DNA of 52,534 bases from a virus, in the IMG/VR virus record IMGVR_UViG_3300044516_001715, positions 1-52,534 of that record, one strand, 5' to 3'. Position numbers and translations under genes: made by a program. Shown one piece after another: positions 50,810 to 52,534 of this stretch (its first letter is position 1; each line of letters begins with the position of its first letter). The notes beneath the pieces were generated by a model that had not been told where the DNA came from, did no database searches, and worked only from the letters and a program-made list of their open reading frames with translations.

Positions 50810-52534
50810 TTAAACGTTCAGAACTGCACTTATGTAAACAGTCTGCCCTGTGTTCCAACTAGTTGATGCTGATTGAATCAAAACAGCGTTACCTGTGTTC
50901 CCTGTAATTGGCGGAACACTGATTCCTGTACCGAACACAAATCCATCGCCCGCAACACCTGGAGGTGTTCCTGTATTAGCTGACCAATATTTGAATGCGT
51001 TTGTATCACCAGAGTAAATCGCGGTACTTCCTGTTTGAGTCATTGTAATTGTAATACTTTGACCTGTAAATTGTGAGAAATAATTTGTTCTATCAATTCC
51101 ATCAGTGTCAATTGAGTTCCAATATATTCCTCTACCACTTGTTGTCAATTCATTTGGATTTGTACTTCCTGAAGTGATTGAAGGAGCACTATTCATAATT
51201 GTATTACCCGTTGTTGGAAAATTGTATGGTAATACAATTAAATTAAATGAATATCCTGTTACTGGTTCAGGTGTAACACTTGGTGTTGGCGTTAATGTTG
51301 GAGTAACTGATGGTGTTCCAGTATTAGTTACACTTGGTGTTGGCGTACTTGTAGTTGTTGGTGTAGGTGTTACTAAAGTTGCCTCACATGCTGCACAGTT
51401 AACATAGAAAAGAAGTGGTGTTGCACCGTCTGTTGGAGTTGCCACGGTCTTCTCAACAATTCTATAACATCCACTTGGTGTTCCTCCTGTGAATGTGAAA
51501 TTGAATACGTCACCAGATGCTAATGTCGATGGTCCTAAATCAGCAACTAATACGTTCAAAGTGGTACATCCCGAAATTGTGTATGTAGTAACCGAACTTA
51601 AGTCAGTTGTAGTTGGTGTTGGTGTGTTCGTTGGTGTTTCACTAGGTGTTTCACTTGGGGTTTCAGTTATTGTTGTAGTTGGTGTTTGAGTTAAAGTTGG
51701 TGTAGGGGTAGGTGTTGGTGATAATGTTCCTATAACACAAATATCAACAGCCCCTTCATTAGGAGTGAAAAGAGGGAAGAATACATGTAATGGTTGTGTT
51801 ACAGCGTTGGTTGATGTGTAAATTAAAGTTGAATTATAATAATACTTTACACTTATTCCATCATAATCCACTTTCCACACATCAGATGATGAAACAACAG
51901 TACCGACATTTAAAACGGCAACTTGACCACCGTTTTCATATATTTCAACATTGTCACTATTAGTAAGGTAAATACCATATGACGTATCCTCATATGTGCT
52001 GCCAGGGGTAGCGGTTGGGTTGTAAGAGAATCCACCCATTAAAATATTACCATTCGCAGAAGTTTGGAAGGTTACGGAAACAGGACCAGTAAATGTCTCT
52101 AAAGAATATGCCGATGAATCCCATCCTGATGTTCCATCATTTATCGCACTATTACTTGTTGTTGTAGCATTGTTACCTATGAAAGTAAATGTTTCACAGT
52201 TTAAAATTGGTGATGGAGTTGGAGTTTGTGTTGATGTGTTTGTTGGTGTAGGTGTAGAGGTTGATGTTTCGGTATTTGTTGGTGTAGGAGTAGATGTTAA
52301 AGTTTCAGTTGGTGTGTTAGTTGCTGTTTCAGTAGGTGTATTAGTTGGAGTTTCACTTGGTGTATTAGTTGGGGTTGGAGTTATATTAGAAATCTCACAA
52401 TCATTACATCCACCATATCCAAATGATGCGGTAAACGCGTCGTCTATCGGAGCATTTATCTTACCAATGACTGAATAACATCCACTTGGTGTTGCTCCTG
52501 TGAATGTGTAATAGTTTACATCTCCAGGAACTAT
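50810..52534 (-). CDS. Large repeat-modular adhesin-like protein with Thr/Pro linkers (5' end outside window)
   Basis: The frame is open from the stop at 50810 to the right edge (575 codons), so the N-terminus lies outside. An internal ATG at 52039 is not the start, because homologous domain sequence continues upstream. Two copies of a Cys module are present, with FTGATPSGCYSVIGKI near 52450 and FTGGTPSGCYRIVEKT near 51470. Each ends C-x2-C-E and leads into a TPTPT linker. Between them lies a lectin-like beta domain (NSAINDGTSGWDSSAYSLET to IYENGGQVAVLNVG). The C-terminal 170 residues form another beta domain. Repetition of module-linker units suggests an extended fibre or surface adhesin. 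Confidence 0.72.
   Translation of the reverse strand: MVPGDVNYYTFTGATPSGCYSVIGKINAPIDDAFTASFGYGGCNDCEISNITPTPTNTPSETPTNTPTETATNTPTETLTSTPTPTNTETSTSTPTPTNTSTQTPTPSPILNCETFTFIGNNATTTSNSAINDGTSGWDSSAYSLETFTGPVSVTFQTSANGNILMGGFSYNPTATPGSTYEDTSYGIYLTNSDNVEIYENGGQVAVLNVGTVVSSSDVWKVDYDGISVKYYYNSTLIYTSTNAVTQPLHVFFPLFTPNEGAVDICVIGTLSPTPTPTPTLTQTPTTTITETPSETPSETPTNTPTPTTTDLSSVTTYTISGCTTLNVLVADLGPSTLASGDVFNFTFTGGTPSGCYRIVEKTVATPTDGATPLLFYVNCAACEATLVTPTPTTTSTPTPSVTNTGTPSVTPTLTPTPSVTPEPVTGYSFNLIVLPYNFPTTGNTIMNSAPSITSGSTNPNELTTSGRGIYWNSIDTDGIDRTNYFSQFTGQSITITMTQTGSTAIYSGDTNAFKYWSANTGTPPGVAGDGFVFGTGISVPPITGNTGNAVLIQSASTSWNTGQTVYISAVLNV
51240..51385. repeat. Thr/Pro linker repeat (proximal to C-terminal domain)
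   Basis: Imperfect GGTGTTGGCGTA-type units in the partial adhesin gene, following the second Cys module. Confidence 0.7.
51610..51725. repeat. Thr/Pro/Ser/Glu linker repeat (middle)
   Basis: Imperfect repeats encoding TPTLTQTPTTTITETPSETP, with tandem SETP units (tttcacttggtgt on the plus strand). Confidence 0.7.
52205..52385. repeat. Thr/Pro/Ser/Glu linker repeat (distal)
   Basis: About 180 bases of imperfect repeats encoding TPTNTPSETPTNTPTETAT and similar, between the first Cys module and the lectin-like domain. Confidence 0.7.

Noticed and set aside
50810-52039. Complete 409-aa gene starting at 52039
   Set aside because: The same frame is open to the window edge and encodes a continuous lectin-like domain, linker and Cys module, so the start lies outside.
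1-52534. Stop-codon reassignment as in Lak-type phages
   Set aside because: TAA and TGA both end genes at coupled overlaps, TAG ends the LysM gene, and conserved domains contain no in-frame stops.
1-52534. tRNA genes
   Set aside because: No cloverleaf-like sequence was seen in the few short gaps. A covariance-model scan would be needed to exclude any overlapping genes.

Overview
The window is a piece of a large, AT-rich tailed-phage genome with a contractile, T4-type tail (myovirus). It encodes recognisable homologues of T4 gp6, gp25, gp18 (sheath), gp19 (tube), a tape-measure protein, gp41-like helicase, RNase H, UvsX, gp32-type SSB and gp43 DNA polymerase. The standard genetic code fits: all three stop codons end genes, and conserved domains are uninterrupted. 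Several signs point to a Bacteroidetes (Flavobacteria-like) host. Shine-Dalgarno sequences are weak or absent. A TTTG-N20-TAnnTTTG promoter lies in front of the SSB gene. A DUF5522 gene, a family I associate mainly with Bacteroidetes, follows the ribonucleotide reductase gene. This host call is an inference. No tRNA, CRISPR array, insertion sequence, terminase, portal or capsid gene was seen. No stretch over 300 bases lacks a gene.

Layout, in the main (minus) direction of transcription from right to left. (i) 52534-43199: a receptor-binding or decoration island. Three large proteins carry long Thr/Pro/Ser linkers, with one small fibre-like protein and four consecutive overlapping glycosyltransferase-type genes (GT60-like, GT25-like and two HtrL/YibB-like). 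(ii) 43132-40304: family B DNA polymerase. (iii) 35198-40327: a plus-strand block with a SET-domain protein, a SNF2 helicase, a Mn-type superoxide dismutase fused to a PD-(D/E)XK-like domain, a neck-type protein and a small protein. (iv) 35141-13087: the tail module. It holds three neck-type genes, sheath, a HAD-fold protein, tube, a tail assembly chaperone with a probable +1 frameshift extension, tape measure, a 1669-aa protein with an OmpA-like domain, a LysM-type baseplate protein and a 2264-aa hub-like protein. A tiny plus-strand ribbon-helix-helix gene sits before the sheath. (v) 13058-4881: SSB, UvsX, RNase H, helicase, class II ribonucleotide reductase and DUF5522. (vi) 4860-1: gp25 and gp6 wedge proteins and the start of a very large membrane-segment-bearing virion protein that runs off the left edge.

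A 7-base motif, TATTTAT in the coding sense, lies 4-34 bases upstream of twelve genes, nearly all of them virion genes. It follows the gene when the strand switches. It is the reverse complement of the T4 late promoter core and is a good candidate for this phage's late promoter. The observations most worth following are the SOD-nuclease fusion, the Thr/Pro-rich adhesin plus glycosyltransferase island (a possible virion O-glycosylation system), the late motif, and the putative +1 frameshift in the tail chaperone.
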